DNA of 64,000 nt, from contig NZ_JAGGLD010000003.1 in assembly GCF_017874255.1 (NCBI RefSeq), positions 310,001 to 374,000 on the forward strand, written 5' to 3'. Positions 41,928 to 50,501 of this stretch are shown piece after piece. A program made the translations under genes and the position numbers. This DNA comes from Paenibacillus shirakamiensis. Its GTDB lineage: Bacteria; Bacillota; Bacilli; Paenibacillales; Paenibacillaceae. Position 1 is the first letter of the stretch, and each line of letters starts with the position of its first letter. Below the pieces are notes generated by a model. That model had not been told where the DNA came from, ran no database searches, and worked only from the letters and a program-made list of their open reading frames with translations.

Positions 41928-44102
41928 TTATACTTTATTCACGGCATGTAATACATTAGCAATCATACGTTGTCCTGCAAATTCATGGGCACTCATAATC
42001 GATTCCGGATGGAACTGAACAGCCCATACCGGAAGTTCGTTATGCTCTATACCCATAACAATCCCATCTTCCGTAGTGGCTGTGATCTTCAGCGCCTCTG
42101 GTACCTGCTTCGCATAGAGCGAGTGATACAAACCTGCTTTTACATGCTGTATATCTTTGAAAATTATACTCGATTGCTCATCTTTTTGAACAAAATGAAT
42201 ATCCATCTTCTTCCCATGCCTAGGGAAGCCCAAGACGTCCAGTTCCCCACCAAAATATTCTACAATTCCTTGCAGACCTAAGCAGACTCCGAAGACAGGG
42301 ATCTTTTTGTCTAGACAAATCGCTATAGTTCGGCTTAATTGAAAATCGTGAGGTCGACCTGGTCCGGGTGATAACACCACAAGATCGAACGAATGGTCCT
42401 GAAGATAGGTCCAAGCGGACTCAGTTCTGAGTGTGACGACCTTCGCCCCACTTTGCTTAAAATAATTCCCGAGCGTGTGTACGAAGGAATCCTCATGATC
42501 CACAATGAGAATCTGTTTCCCTCTGCCCACGTCCTGGAAGCTGAACTCCTCGAATCTTGAAGCCCTGCGCTCTCCTCGAATAGCTTGAATTAAAGCGGCC
42601 GCTTTGGTTAGTGTCTCTGCTTCTTCATCTTCGGGCACAGACTCACAAAGAAGTGTTGCGCCGACCTGTATTTTGGCTACATCCTTCTTCACATGAATCG
42701 TTCGCAAGATGAGACCTGTATTAATCGAGCCATTAAAGCTTAAGTAGCCTACAGCCCCGCCATAAAACTCCCGAGAAGCTTCTTCATGTTCTTCAATCCA
42801 TTTGACGGCTGCTCGCTTCGGTGCTCCAGTGATGGTCACTGCCCACATATGAGTGATAAATGCATCTAGAGAATCGAACTGCGGCTCTAAAATCCCCTCT
42901 ACATGATCGACCGTGTGAATGAGATGTGAATACATTTCAGGCTGTCTACGGCCAATCACTTTTACCGAGCCAGGAATGCAAATCCTTGATTTATCATTCC
43001 GATCCACATCTGTGCACATCGTAAGTTCGGCTTCATCCTTAGCTGAGTTGAGCAGTTCACGAATGCGTTCCGCATCTTCGATGGCATCTTTCCCGCGCTT
43101 AATCGTACCTGAGATTGGACATGTCTCTATCCGGTCCCCTGTAACACGCACATACATCTCTGGAGAAGAGCCGATAAGGAATTCTTCTTCTTCGCCCAGA
43201 TTAACAATGAATCCGTATGGACTTGGATTAATGACTTTTAGTCTTGAGTAAATATCTGTAGGTCGGTCTTTGCACTTCTCATAAAAAGCATGGGTTGGAA
43301 CCACTTCGAACAAATCGCCTACCTCGAACGATTTCAACGCTTCCTGCACCAGACCAGCATATTTTCCTTCACAGTACGCAGGTTCAGGTCCTCTGGGTGG
43401 ATCTACAACCTGCACAGAAAAGGCTTCTCTAGATTCTCCTTCGGTACTCAAGGCCCCATAAGAAAATTCATAATCTAGCGTATATGCCGATTCCATCTGA
43501 TGATCGATAATCGTAATTTCATCAGGGAGATACAGAACCAATTCAGAGAATTTGCCTTCCCGCTTATGCTTAAGCTCCATGCGTTCGAATTGAAAGATTA
43601 GATCATACCCAAAGGCACCATATAATCCAAGGAATGAATCTTCTGTTGAATAAAATATATCCCGAATATTACGAATTAACGTAAAAATAGAACTTTGCTG
43701 AGATCGATTCTCTTCAAAAAATATCTCGTTCGATAGCTTAATTGCTCCCTCTAATCGTGTATCCGTATTCTGTATACATTCAATATGCTTCTGCTCTAGA
43801 AGATGAACCTTAATCATCTCCAAAAGACGAATCCCCTTGGGATTCAAGGCATTTATCTTAAACTGGTTAGCTAATGTTCGAATCTCTAAAGGGGGATTGA
43901 TAAATCCAATATCCCATCTCGTATATCTTCCGGGGTATTCGTAGGTACTTGAGAAGAGAGCTCCCTTCTTCGTATCCAATTGCTTCAGCACGTAGTCTAG
44001 TGCCACATCAATGGAATTCGATATGTACTTCCTACGAACGTGAATACCTTGCTGTGTTACATAAGACTCGTTGTTAATCAATGTGTCTGTCAAAATACCC
44101 AT
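41928..44102 (-). CDS. trpE(G): fused anthranilate synthase TrpE-TrpG
   Basis: 724 residues with the order opposite to PabAB: the chorismate-binding TrpE half first, then the TrpG amidotransferase (about residues 530-724; FGVCLGLQGIVEYF has the catalytic Cys, AVQFHPESI the His). The active-site loop is PISGTIKRG, the anthranilate-type sequence, against PIKGT in PabB. The N-terminus GALFSSTYEYPGRYTRWD closely follows the fused TrpE(G) of Rhizobium/Azospirillum and not Bacillus TrpE. It makes anthranilate from chorismate and glutamine. No other trp gene is nearby. GAGGAGG precedes the ATG. PhzE-type enzymes share the architecture and remain an alternative. Confidence 0.9.
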   Translation of the reverse strand: MGILTDTLINNESYVTQQGIHVRRKYISNSIDVALDYVLKQLDTKKGALFSSTYEYPGRYTRWDIGFINPPLEIRTLANQFKINALNPKGIRLLEMIKVHLLEQKHIECIQNTDTRLEGAIKLSNEIFFEENRSQQSSIFTLIRNIRDIFYSTEDSFLGLYGAFGYDLIFQFERMELKHKREGKFSELVLYLPDEITIIDHQMESAYTLDYEFSYGALSTEGESREAFSVQVVDPPRGPEPAYCEGKYAGLVQEALKSFEVGDLFEVVPTHAFYEKCKDRPTDIYSRLKVINPSPYGFIVNLGEEEEFLIGSSPEMYVRVTGDRIETCPISGTIKRGKDAIEDAERIRELLNSAKDEAELTMCTDVDRNDKSRICIPGSVKVIGRRQPEMYSHLIHTVDHVEGILEPQFDSLDAFITHMWAVTITGAPKRAAVKWIEEHEEASREFYGGAVGYLSFNGSINTGLILRTIHVKKDVAKIQVGATLLCESVPEDEEAETLTKAAALIQAIRGERRASRFEEFSFQDVGRGKQILIVDHEDSFVHTLGNYFKQSGAKVVTLRTESAWTYLQDHSFDLVVLSPGPGRPHDFQLSRTIAICLDKKIPVFGVCLGLQGIVEYFGGELDVLGFPRHGKKMDIHFVQKDEQSSIIFKDIQHVKAGLYHSLYAKQVPEALKITATTEDGIVMGIEHNELPVWAVQFHPESIMSAHEFAGQRMIANVLHAVNKV

Positions 44103-44203
44103 GTGAATTCCTCCTCTATAATGATAAGGAGAAACAGAGTCATATTTAATTGATCTATTCTCATTTGCCTCAGCTCAGCTCAACTAAACTTAACTATCCT
44201 GTC

Positions 44204-45574
44204 TCAACTGCTATTATTATACATTTTTTCATTTGTCACAGCTACTGTTTGCTTCATCCATTTTTTGAAGGTCCAGCGATAGCACATGAACAGCCCTCGA
44301 ATCCATTCATCTAAGCAAGCAGCAATCCAGATGCCTACGAGCCCAAGGCCAAGATAAGAGCCTAGATAAAATGAGGCGCTAGCTCCAATTCCCCACATGG
44401 AGAACATGCCCACTACCACCGGAAATTGAATATCTCCCGCCCCTCGTAGCGAACTGGTCAAAATCAGATTAAACGTTCTTCCTAACTCCAGTATCAAAGA
44501 AATCCCTATTAAGATTTTACCCTCTTTTATTACCGTCTGGTTGGTAGTAAACCCATGGATCAAGGGGTTGTAGAGAAGGATCATCCCAGTGGAAGCTATA
44601 AGGCATAGCAACAGAGCGAGCTTCAAATTGCTATAACTTAGATTATAGGCCTTGTCTTTAAGGGAAGCCCCCACTAGATAAGCCACCCTAATCTGGGTAC
44701 CCTGCCCCATCGCACCTGCGAATAAAGGGATAAACATCGCTATATTTTGCAGGTATACTCTCGTTGCCACAGCCTCTACCCCCATAGAAGCAATGAAATA
44801 AAAAATTAAAAACTGAGAAGCGTTATAGGAAATTTGTTCGAGTGCTGAGGGGATTCCGATTTGCAAAATTTTTCTCACGTGTTGGGGACGGTCGGTACAC
44901 TCTCGTAGTTGGGTATGAGTTGTTCGAAGGAATAAGAAAAATAAAGTAATTGCTGCGATACCCTGCCCCGCAATGGTGGAGTACATCACCCCTTGTATAC
45001 CTAATATAGGCCAACCGAATGGAGCGTAAATGCACAGATAATTTCCGCAGACGACAATAATATTCATGCCGAGCATGACAAACATCACATGTTTGGTCCG
45101 TCCATAATTTCTTAGGACCGCAGAGCAGGACATGACGATAGCTTGCAGAAATAAGCACGCCCCGACTCCTCTCAGGTAAAGTAATGAATCGTTATATATA
45201 TCAAGGGATATTCCCATGGCATGGAGTAAAATCGGCGCCGTAATCCATATAAGGCCACTTATAACAATGCCTATTCCTAAGTTGAAAAGAATCGAAGATA
45301 TTGAGGCTTTCACCGCCTCTTTCTCTTCCTTTGCCCCAAGCCACTGCGCTACAATAATCCCCGTACCTATGGATACGACACCAAAAATAACTGTAATTAG
45401 AGTTAACACTTGATTGGCCACGCCCACCGCAGCCACCGCATGATCGGATAGATGACTTAACATAAAAACACCAGATACTCCGATCAACTTCAACATGAAA
45501 ACTTCCACAAAAATGGGCCAAGTTAAAGCCAGCATCGTCAACTGTTGAGGATCTCGATCCCTGAGCTTCTTCAT
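44204..45574 (-). CDS. MATE-family efflux transporter
   Basis: 456 residues and 12 helices in the two six-helix bundles of the MATE/DinF family. Visible family segments are LALTWPIFVEVFMLKLIGVS (first helix), AVAAVGVANQVLTLI, and in the second half PSALEQISYNASQFLIFYF. MATE proteins export cationic drugs or metabolites using Na+ or H+ gradients. Its ATG lies one base after the TAA of the alpha-glucosidase gene, with no good ribosome binding site of its own, so its translation is probably coupled to that gene. The substrate is unknown. Confidence 0.92.
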   Translation of the reverse strand: MKKLRDRDPQQLTMLALTWPIFVEVFMLKLIGVSGVFMLSHLSDHAVAAVGVANQVLTLITVIFGVVSIGTGIIVAQWLGAKEEKEAVKASISSILFNLGIGIVISGLIWITAPILLHAMGISLDIYNDSLLYLRGVGACLFLQAIVMSCSAVLRNYGRTKHVMFVMLGMNIIVVCGNYLCIYAPFGWPILGIQGVMYSTIAGQGIAAITLFFLFLRTTHTQLRECTDRPQHVRKILQIGIPSALEQISYNASQFLIFYFIASMGVEAVATRVYLQNIAMFIPLFAGAMGQGTQIRVAYLVGASLKDKAYNLSYSNLKLALLLCLIASTGMILLYNPLIHGFTTNQTVIKEGKILIGISLILELGRTFNLILTSSLRGAGDIQFPVVVGMFSMWGIGASASFYLGSYLGLGLVGIWIAACLDEWIRGLFMCYRWTFKKWMKQTVAVTNEKMYNNSS

Positions 45575-45575
45575 C

Positions 45576-47252
45576 TTAAGACTTCAAATAAACTCTGCAT
45601 TCGTAGGGTTGCAGAAGAGAAAAGTCGATTTGTTGTATAGGGCAGTCATAGTTCCCGGCAAGTTGCTCAGCCTGAGTTGACTGAACATAGTTAGCTAGTT
45701 CGAACTTGGGTGTTCCCGATTTGAAATTGCAAACTACAATAAGTACTTGATCTTGATAGCTACGGGTATACACCGCAATCTCTTCATGATCAGGATCAAG
45801 CAGTTCAAAATCACCAAAGATAGCTACTTCATACTTAGTACGGATCTCAATTAATCTCTTATAGTAGTTCAAGATGGAATTCGGATCCTTTAACTGGTCC
45901 GCTACATTAATCGCTTCATAATTTGAATTCACAGACATCCATGGGGTCCCCTTGGTAAATCCGCTATGCTCTGAATGATCCCACTGCATTGGCGTCCTTG
46001 CATTATCGCGGCTATTGCGCCAGAGATTTTGCAAAATGTCACTCTCGCTAACTCCATTTTCCCTAGCATGTCTAACATAAGTATGAGATTCAACGTCCTG
46101 ATACGATTCCATGTCTGGTAGGCGCACATTCGTCATACCTAATTCCTGTCCTTGATAGATAAAGGGCGTACCCTGCATTAACATATAGAAGGTTGCCAGC
46201 ATCTTAGATGAGGCTTGATGATAAGTATGCTCATCTCCAAATCGGCTAACGGAACGGGGTTGGTCGTGATTCTCGAGATATAGACTATTCCACCCCCGGC
46301 CCTGAAGTCCAAGTTGCCATTTGGCCATTCTTTTCTTGAGATCAGGAACGGTCCAAGGTTGACTATCCCACTTCCCATTTCCTCGGTCTACGCCCATATG
46401 TTCGAACTGAAAAATCATATTAAAGAATCCTTCTTCTTCCTGTACATAAGAAGCCGCTTCTTCAGGATTTAGCCAGCAGGCTTCAGCTACGGTCATACAA
46501 TCGTACTCATTCAACACTTCTTCTTTCATTTCTTGCATGAAGTCTCGAATGCCCGGGCGATTCGAATAGCCAGCCATGGCATTTACGTAACGCTCTCCAT
46601 GACCACACGGCAAATTGGGAAGACCAGGCTCTTTTTTGATATACGTAGCTGCATCTACCCGGAACCCATCAATGCCTTTATCCAGCCACCACTTCATAAT
46701 GTCATAAATCTCCTGCCTTAAAGCCGGTTCCTCCCAGTTCAGATCCGGTTGTCTGGTTGTGAACAGATGGAAGTACTGCTCTTTGGTCTGATCATCATAT
46801 TCCCATACGGAACCTCCGAAGACAGATCTCCAGTTGTTAGGTTCTTTCCCTGAAGGATCACTTTGCCGCCAAATGTAATAATTACGATAAGCATTATCTT
46901 TTGAACGCTGAGATGCTAGGAACCAAGGATGTTCGTCCGACGTATGATTCAGGACCAAATCCATTATAATTTTGATTCCCTTCTGGTGCGCCAATGCCAA
47001 CAGCTCATCAAAATCTTCCATCGTGCCGAAATCCGAAAGAATCTGCTTATAATCGCTAACGTCATACCCATTATCATAATTAGGTGATTCATATACAGGG
47101 CACAACCAAATGACATCAATTCCTAATTCATCTAAGTAATCCAGCTTAGAGATGATTCCTTGCAGGTCTCCAATCCCATCTTGATTGCTATCCATGAAGC
47201 TTCTTGGATAAATTTGATATACGATACTGCGCTTCCACCACGGTTGATCCAT
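45576..47252 (-). CDS. GH13 alpha-glucosidase (oligo-1,6-glucosidase type)
   Basis: 558 residues, the length of MalL-type GH13_31 enzymes. Conserved regions are DLVLNHTSDEHPWF (region I), GFRVDAAT with the nucleophile Asp about residue 202, TVAEACW with the acid/base Glu, and LENHDQPR with the third carboxylate. WWKRSIVYQIYPRSFMDSN is the usual opening. It splits alpha-1,6- or alpha-1,4-linked oligosaccharides such as isomaltose in the cytoplasm. The residue after QGQELGMTN would decide specificity and cannot be settled by eye. It is followed without a gap by a MATE exporter. LacI control is possible from the nearby regulator. Confidence 0.88.
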   Translation of the reverse strand: MDQPWWKRSIVYQIYPRSFMDSNQDGIGDLQGIISKLDYLDELGIDVIWLCPVYESPNYDNGYDVSDYKQILSDFGTMEDFDELLALAHQKGIKIIMDLVLNHTSDEHPWFLASQRSKDNAYRNYYIWRQSDPSGKEPNNWRSVFGGSVWEYDDQTKEQYFHLFTTRQPDLNWEEPALRQEIYDIMKWWLDKGIDGFRVDAATYIKKEPGLPNLPCGHGERYVNAMAGYSNRPGIRDFMQEMKEEVLNEYDCMTVAEACWLNPEEAASYVQEEEGFFNMIFQFEHMGVDRGNGKWDSQPWTVPDLKKRMAKWQLGLQGRGWNSLYLENHDQPRSVSRFGDEHTYHQASSKMLATFYMLMQGTPFIYQGQELGMTNVRLPDMESYQDVESHTYVRHARENGVSESDILQNLWRNSRDNARTPMQWDHSEHSGFTKGTPWMSVNSNYEAINVADQLKDPNSILNYYKRLIEIRTKYEVAIFGDFELLDPDHEEIAVYTRSYQDQVLIVVCNFKSGTPKFELANYVQSTQAEQLAGNYDCPIQQIDFSLLQPYECRVYLKS

Positions 47253-47280
47253 TCACATTGACATCCTTCCCCTTGAGAAT

Positions 47281-47306
47281 CTGAATATGAAGATCCTGAA
47301 TATGAA
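47281..47306. promoter_or_regulatory. 11-bp direct repeat upstream of the alpha-glucosidase gene
   Basis: CTGAATATGAA occurs twice (47281-47291 and 47296-47306) with a 4-bp spacer, about 30 bp before the gene start. It may be an activator or repressor site. Confidence 0.4.
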
Positions 47307-47347
47307 AAAGCGCACATTCGGATATTGGACAATATCTAAATGTACGC
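47305..47347 (-). terminator. long-stem terminator of the HemB-like gene
   Basis: On the minus strand GCG-ACATT-GATATTG pairs with CAATATC-AATGT-CGC over a 2-base loop, with small mismatches, and is followed by TTTTTC. Confidence 0.8.
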
Positions 47348-47367
47348 ATCACAAATTTGTGGAATTC

Positions 47368-48528
47368 TTATTGTCCTTGCCTAGCCAACTGCTTCACGAA
47401 CCAAAGTGAATTGCGATCGATTAAACGGTCTAGATAAGGGTTCGCCGCTGAGAGTGCATTTTTGATCAGTTCTTCACCTAAAGCGAATGAGAACTTCTCA
47501 CTTTTTTCGATTTCTAATTTTTTCTGGAGATAGTAGGTTCCTGATACCGTGTACGTGCCTACCTTAACCGCCTGACATTTCTCAAAGAAACGATCGATAT
47601 TAAATAAAATATCACTAAAATAATTTCTTAACTTCGCATTTTTCTCTATAATCTGACTCGTCTTAGCGTCGAGTATAAAATCAATAATGTAGTCTTTGTT
47701 CTTCAGAAATCTTGAAGTCATCAGAATCAGGTGCAAGTTCTCAATGGGCTTCACAATAATAATGTTCGTGCCTTCATAGATGTCGATTAGAGTCTGGATG
47801 CACATTTCAGTCATATTACCGATTAATACTTTCTGACCTGTCTGTACATATTGAGGGGAATCACTTAAGTAGATATAGGCTGTGGAGGTCTCGGAATTCT
47901 GAGAAAACGATTTGATCTTCATAGGAGAGTTGATGTGGTCTAGCGTACTGCGAGTAATGTTGACTTCGCCTTCTATTCTGCCCAGTGTGAGAATTTCGTC
48001 TACCCCTATGGCACTATACTGTAGCGCTATGTCAGAAATCAGCTCCGCTGTCTTCATATAATTCAGGCCCTCTTGATGATCATTTTTCACACCCCAGCTC
48101 CCATCCGTATTAAGTGCTGTACTGAATGGATCGACTGTAAGGGTAATTTCACCTAAGGGGAATGCATCTCGAATGGTTCGGATTCCTTCCACATGATCGT
48201 CTAAGATTTGACTTGGCGTCATGCGGGCATCCTTTTTTCCAACGGGCCGGATAACTACGGAATGAATACCATGTTCTCGCAGTTCGTGGATGTACTGAAT
48301 AGCATTCAGGGCCGATCGATAAGGATATCCGGGCATATGGGGCATGTCCTTCTCTTGATTACCTGAGAGGGTAAAATCAAGATCAATCGGCTGAGCAAAA
48401 CAGCTTGGAGTAATTTTGACTTCACATTCATCTAGAATACGGCGCGAAGTTCTCATGTTATCAAACAGATTTTTCTGCAAATCATCTTGAAATAATTCTT
48501 CGAAAACTGTTTTTACATTGGTTAACAT
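47368..48528 (-). CDS. divergent porphobilinogen synthase (HemB)-like protein
   Basis: 386 residues (HemB is about 325). Landmarks of HemB appear in order: MPG at 65-67, GIHSVVIRPV, AFPLGEITLTVDPFSTALN, GSWGVKND, GVDEILTLGRIEGEV and IIIVKPIENLHLIL, matching HemB's MVKPALPYLD with the Schiff-base Lys at 260, then VGTYTVSGTYY for AYQVSGEYA. The other active-site lysine is replaced by Asn211 (SFSQNSE for SYSAKYA). The zinc-binding cysteines are absent, and ~45 extra residues separate VKP from YTVSG. Normal 5-aminolevulinate condensation is therefore doubtful. It has its own promoter and terminator. The start is the ATG 8 bases after AGGAG. Confidence 0.65.
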   Translation of the reverse strand: MLTNVKTVFEELFQDDLQKNLFDNMRTSRRILDECEVKITPSCFAQPIDLDFTLSGNQEKDMPHMPGYPYRSALNAIQYIHELREHGIHSVVIRPVGKKDARMTPSQILDDHVEGIRTIRDAFPLGEITLTVDPFSTALNTDGSWGVKNDHQEGLNYMKTAELISDIALQYSAIGVDEILTLGRIEGEVNITRSTLDHINSPMKIKSFSQNSETSTAYIYLSDSPQYVQTGQKVLIGNMTEMCIQTLIDIYEGTNIIIVKPIENLHLILMTSRFLKNKDYIIDFILDAKTSQIIEKNAKLRNYFSDILFNIDRFFEKCQAVKVGTYTVSGTYYLQKKLEIEKSEKFSFALGEELIKNALSAANPYLDRLIDRNSLWFVKQLARQGQ

Positions 48529-48556
48529 CTCCACCACTCCTATATGATCTATTTAT

Positions 48557-48596
48557 TTTACATGTAAATTGTAGTTAAAGAACCTATTAATGTCAA
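48557..48596 (-). promoter_or_regulatory. promoter with overlapping palindrome for the HemB-like gene
   Basis: On the minus strand a perfect TTGACA (48596-48591), a 17-bp spacer and TACAAT (48573-48568) form a strong sigma-A promoter. The perfect palindrome TTTACATGTAAA (48557-48568) overlaps the end of the -10 box and would cover the start site, a typical repressor position. Confidence 0.75.
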
Positions 48597-48679
48597 TTTA
48601 AAGTCTAGCAAAATTTATGTAGCGTGATGTTTCATTTAATGAATTCGTTTTCACGAAGAAAGCTTACAAACACCAAGAG

Positions 48680-48707
48680 CAAAGATCCATTAGGAACTTT
48701 GCTCTCT
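48680..48707. terminator. hairpin after the LacI-family gene
   Basis: AGAGCAAAG pairs with CTTTGCTCT over about 12 bases. The T tract is on the + strand, so termination of the minus-strand lacI transcript is uncertain. Confidence 0.4.
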
Positions 48708-48737
48708 TTGATTTTTCATCTATTTTCGCCTTTATCG

Positions 48738-49745
48738 CTAATCTCTCAAGTCGCTAACGGTCTTTCTTTCTACAATGGAATGTAGTGCTATGGTATTGTC
48801 AACAGTCTCCCCCGTCTGAATCATAGTAAGCAGTTTCTCACACGCCATTTCGCCCATTTCTACTAGAGGTTGATGCACTGTGGTCAAAGGTGGAACGACC
48901 ATCTCGGCCAGCTTTACATTATCATAACCTATCACGGACAGATCGCCGGGAATGCGTATGCCATGCTTAGCAGCCACCGTCATTATAGCTACAGCCATCT
49001 CATCACTAGCCGCAAAAATCGCCGTATAGTCTCTAGGACGGGTTAACAGCTGCTCCATTGCTGTGCATCCACTATCGAATTGAAAATCTGCATGCACGAT
49101 CCATTCCTCCCGGTAGGGAAGATGATGATCTGCTAAAGCCTGTTTGTACCCTTCCACACGAGGAACGCCAGCTACGAGATCGTCCTTTGTTCCGCCCATC
49201 ATAGCTATATGCCGATGACCATGAGTAATCAGATAATTCACAGCATCGTAGGATGCTTGCTTATCATTTACTTTTACATAAGGTATATGAGGTTTGTCCG
49301 TCTCGGTTGCAATCAGTACAACAGGAACTTTCATAGCCTGTAGTGCCTCATAATATGAATCTTGAAGCACTTCGCTTGCGAAAATAATACCGTCAACCTG
49401 CTTTTCACGAAGCACCTGTAGATAGTTCAGCGTACGCTTCCCATCATCTGAAGTATTACACACAATGACACTGTGTTGATGACGATGGGCCACCTCTTCA
49501 ATACCATGCAGAACTTCTGCAGAAAAAGAGTTGGATACACATGGAAAAATTACTGCTAACGTCTGTGTGCGTTTGTTAATGAGTCCTCTGGCAATTGCAT
49601 TGGGCTGATAGCCCATTTCCTTGATGACCTGAAGCACTTTCACTTTAGTCTCTTCCGAGTAACCTGTAAGGTTATTCAATACTCTGGATACGGTAGCTAT
49701 AGACACTTGAGCTTGTCTTGCAACATCTTTAATTGTGGGATTCAT
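48738..49745 (-). CDS. LacI-family transcriptional regulator
   Basis: 335 residues. The N-terminal helix-turn-helix and hinge read TIKDVARQAQVSIATVSRVL and then GYQPNAIARGL. The periplasmic-binding-protein-like effector domain includes AVIFPCVSNSFSAEVLHGIE and VIGYDNVKLAEMVVPPLTTV. It likely binds a sugar or sugar phosphate and represses sugar genes; the alpha-glucosidase-MATE pair downstream is the nearest sugar-linked target, but the HemB-like gene lies between and no classical LacI operator was identified. ATG start; no strong ribosome binding site beyond AAAGGAATG. Confidence 0.93.
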   Translation of the reverse strand: MNPTIKDVARQAQVSIATVSRVLNNLTGYSEETKVKVLQVIKEMGYQPNAIARGLINKRTQTLAVIFPCVSNSFSAEVLHGIEEVAHRHQHSVIVCNTSDDGKRTLNYLQVLREKQVDGIIFASEVLQDSYYEALQAMKVPVVLIATETDKPHIPYVKVNDKQASYDAVNYLITHGHRHIAMMGGTKDDLVAGVPRVEGYKQALADHHLPYREEWIVHADFQFDSGCTAMEQLLTRPRDYTAIFAASDEMAVAIMTVAAKHGIRIPGDLSVIGYDNVKLAEMVVPPLTTVHQPLVEMGEMACEKLLTMIQTGETVDNTIALHSIVERKTVSDLRD

Positions 49746-49792
49746 ATCAACATTCCTTTATAGCATCTTCAGCTTTTTTTATCGAGGTTCGC

Positions 49793-49936
49793 TTAGAAAA
49801 ACTTGTGTACACCAAGCAACAAAACTACTTTTAGTTGATCCCTTGAGGTACCCTGCCACGCATGATTGAACACAGACCAGACATATAGGCTAATCCACAC
49901 AGCCATCAGGAATACACCTAGAACCAACATTGGCAT
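49793..49936 (-). CDS. small membrane protein, second half of a possible split gene
   Basis: 47 residues, one clear helix (LVLGVFLMAVWISLYVWSVF), ending VVLLLGVHKFF. The ATG lies 2 bases after the stop of the next upstream minus-strand frame. The two frames differ, and together they read like a ~120-residue membrane protein, so they are either a coupled pair or one gene with a frameshift. Confidence 0.4.
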   Translation of the reverse strand: MPMLVLGVFLMAVWISLYVWSVFNHAWQGTSRDQLKVVLLLGVHKFF

Positions 49937-49938
49937 GC

Positions 49939-50157
49939 TTAGATGGAGGTTAGGTTAAGTAACAACACCATAATAGGCAACAGTACCCTATTCACAACGA
50001 AAATAAAAAGCCCAGCGAGCCACACATTTTGGAACCAAGGGGCTCGTTGCAGAAGTACGACGAATCCACTTCGATTAGACACCAGCCCCTGTATTGGATA
50101 TCTAAAAATAATAACCAAACCAATGCCCATCATACCTAAAAGAAACAACAAGAACAA
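49939..50157 (-). CDS. small hydrophobic membrane protein
   Basis: 72 residues with helices near both ends (LFLLGMMGIGLVIIFRYPI and LAGLFIFVVNRVLLPIMVLL) around a polar loop. The TTG start is 12 bases after AAAGGGAG. No family recognised. It is coupled to, or split from, the following small frame. The next 340 bp up to yqhH hold no gene that I can support. Confidence 0.45.
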   Translation of the reverse strand: MFLLFLLGMMGIGLVIIFRYPIQGLVSNRSGFVVLLQRAPWFQNVWLAGLFIFVVNRVLLPIMVLLLNLTSI

Positions 50158-50501
50158 ACTCTTATAAATCTCCCTTTTTCTAAGTGGAATCCCCTTCTTA
50201 AATTCGACTTATTCTACCATATTCCACATAATAAAATCACCATTTTTTCCCACTAATTTCAAATCTAGTCTTAAATTTTTAACGACTAATATAAGCTTCA
50301 TATAAGATTACCTTCTTGCAAACTGTACTTTAGTCCTTTAACAAGTAGTTGCTTATCGACGGCGTTAAAGAAGTTCTACACTCTTGTACGCCCCATGTCC
50401 AAACTTCATGTTGCTCTAGTTATGAATTCATAGCTTATAGGCCATACTATCCCTACATCTAGCAGAAGACTTAGCATTTTAGCAAAATGGAGGCCTATAT
50501 T

